Shown: one piece after another, positions 63,180 through 64,000 of the stretch | Layout of the letters: each line of letters begins with the position of its first letter | Numbering within the stretch: the first letter of the stretch is position 1 | Origin: Trematomus loennbergii | Lineage: Eukaryota > Chordata > Actinopteri > Perciformes > Nototheniidae | DNA length: 64,000 bases | Direction of reading: 5' to 3' | Assembly: GCA_012861695.1 (NCBI GenBank) | Contig: JAAOOA010000033.1 | Span: 9,168,325 to 9,232,324 of the forward strand | The notes under the pieces: model-generated | Seen by the model: only the letters and a program-made list of their open reading frames with translations | Databases searched by the model: none | Told to the model about the DNA's origin: nothing | Program-made: the position numbers and the translations under genes

Positions 63180-64000
63180 TGGATGTTGTTGGCTGGCATT
63201 GGTTTCTGGAGTGAAGGTCAGCAAAGAAGCAGGTAACATCGTATGTTTACATCTTAATTAATTCACTGCTGATTCCTTTCTTCAAAAACATTTGCTTAAA
63301 ACTTTTAATTAGAAGAATGTTTTCTGAGGTACTGTCCTCCAAAAGTCCTTCAATACCAACCCAAAGGTAAACTGAGTATTTTTAGAAACACAATTGAAGT
63401 CAATGCAATATTCCTGGCAAAATGTACATAAAACTGAAACTCTGTACTAAACCTTTCAGCTATGGCTAGACTAAATACTCATTATACCAGAAATAGGAAA
63501 TAAAGGCCAGTCGACGTCCTGGAGGCACTGTGATCCTCCTCTGAATGTCAGAGATTTGGAGAGCAGCCATAATTGATCTGCCAAAATGAGGACTGTCGTC
63601 TCTATGAGACAGAGAACATGTTTGGGTTCCCGATGGCACTCATCAATCTGAATATCGCCTTGACTTCTTTCATGTGGTTAATTGTTCCCTGCTGTGACTC
63701 TGCTGGCTTCAGGGCAGCAGGCAAGCTACCTATCCACATAACAACAAAGGCCCAATGACCTGTTTATCTCAGGGACACACAGATCAGAATCACACACACA
63801 TGCACACACTATCAGATGTATTGTAAACTGGCACACACAAAAGCACACAATTTACATACAAATGCACACGTCTCTAGGCCTCATTTTAGATTATTGTTAA
63901 TTTAAATACATTAGTTTAAAGTTTCAACTGTTCGATTCAGAGGACTTGGTAACCCCACTGTGAATAGCATAAGATGTTGATGGCATAATAGGCATTATTT
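63180..64000. other. Terminal intergenic stretch
   Basis: No gene or bounded repeat was recognised. CA-rich patches lie at about 63770-63870. Confidence 0.4.

Noticed and set aside
62573..63214. 213-codon + strand ORF
   Set aside because: It starts inside the composite repeat, runs past its end and shows no motif.

Overview
The window looks like nuclear DNA of a ray-finned fish, probably a percomorph teleost. It is AT-rich and gene-poor. It carries an intronless CYP8B-type cytochrome P450 and a multi-exon vertebrate hair-bundle gene (GRXCR2), together with interspersed repeats typical of teleosts: hAT, PIF/Harbinger-like and TTAA-flanked DNA elements, non-LTR retrotransposon 3' tails, and long (GA)n, (TC)n and (TG)n microsatellites. 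No prokaryotic operon, CRISPR array, rRNA or tRNA was seen.

Layout. 1-4.6 kb: intergenic, with a TTAA-flanked element and a 92-bp (TC)n tract. 4.69-6.23 kb: a CYP8B1-like coding region, essentially full length but broken by two small frameshifts whose net effect is zero. 6.75-7.8 kb: back-to-back non-LTR fragments, one sense tail and one antisense reverse-transcriptase fragment. 8.87-17.04 kb: a dense transposon cluster. An intron-containing hAT element (8866-13509) with a decayed transposase gene sits about 115 bp from a second hAT-type element (13625-17042, perfect 8-bp target duplication), which is itself filled with nested MITEs, LINE tails and a GA microsatellite. 20.2-21.0 kb: a near-identical second copy of one of those MITEs. 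28.47-34.22 kb: a complete five-exon GRXCR2 gene on the + strand. 34.2-64 kb: mostly non-coding, with a hAT element built around a 130-148-bp minisatellite (40.6-41.8 kb), a 3.2-kb fold-back element (42.8-46.0 kb), a (TG)n tract (49.2 kb), a hAT MITE (55.6-56.1 kb), a second TTAA-flanked element (59.1 kb), and a composite repeat with a MITE inside it (60.7-63.2 kb).

The two cellular genes are unrelated in function. CYP8B enzymes act in bile-acid synthesis at the endoplasmic reticulum; GRXCR2 acts in stereocilia of inner-ear hair cells. Most other open reading frames are repeat-derived or chance. The most unusual material is the transposon architecture: one ~400-bp MITE core carried by two different sets of terminal inverted repeats, several perfect palindromes, and nested insertions that can be put in time order. 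No clearly new gene system was identified. A few weak exon candidates are listed at low confidence.
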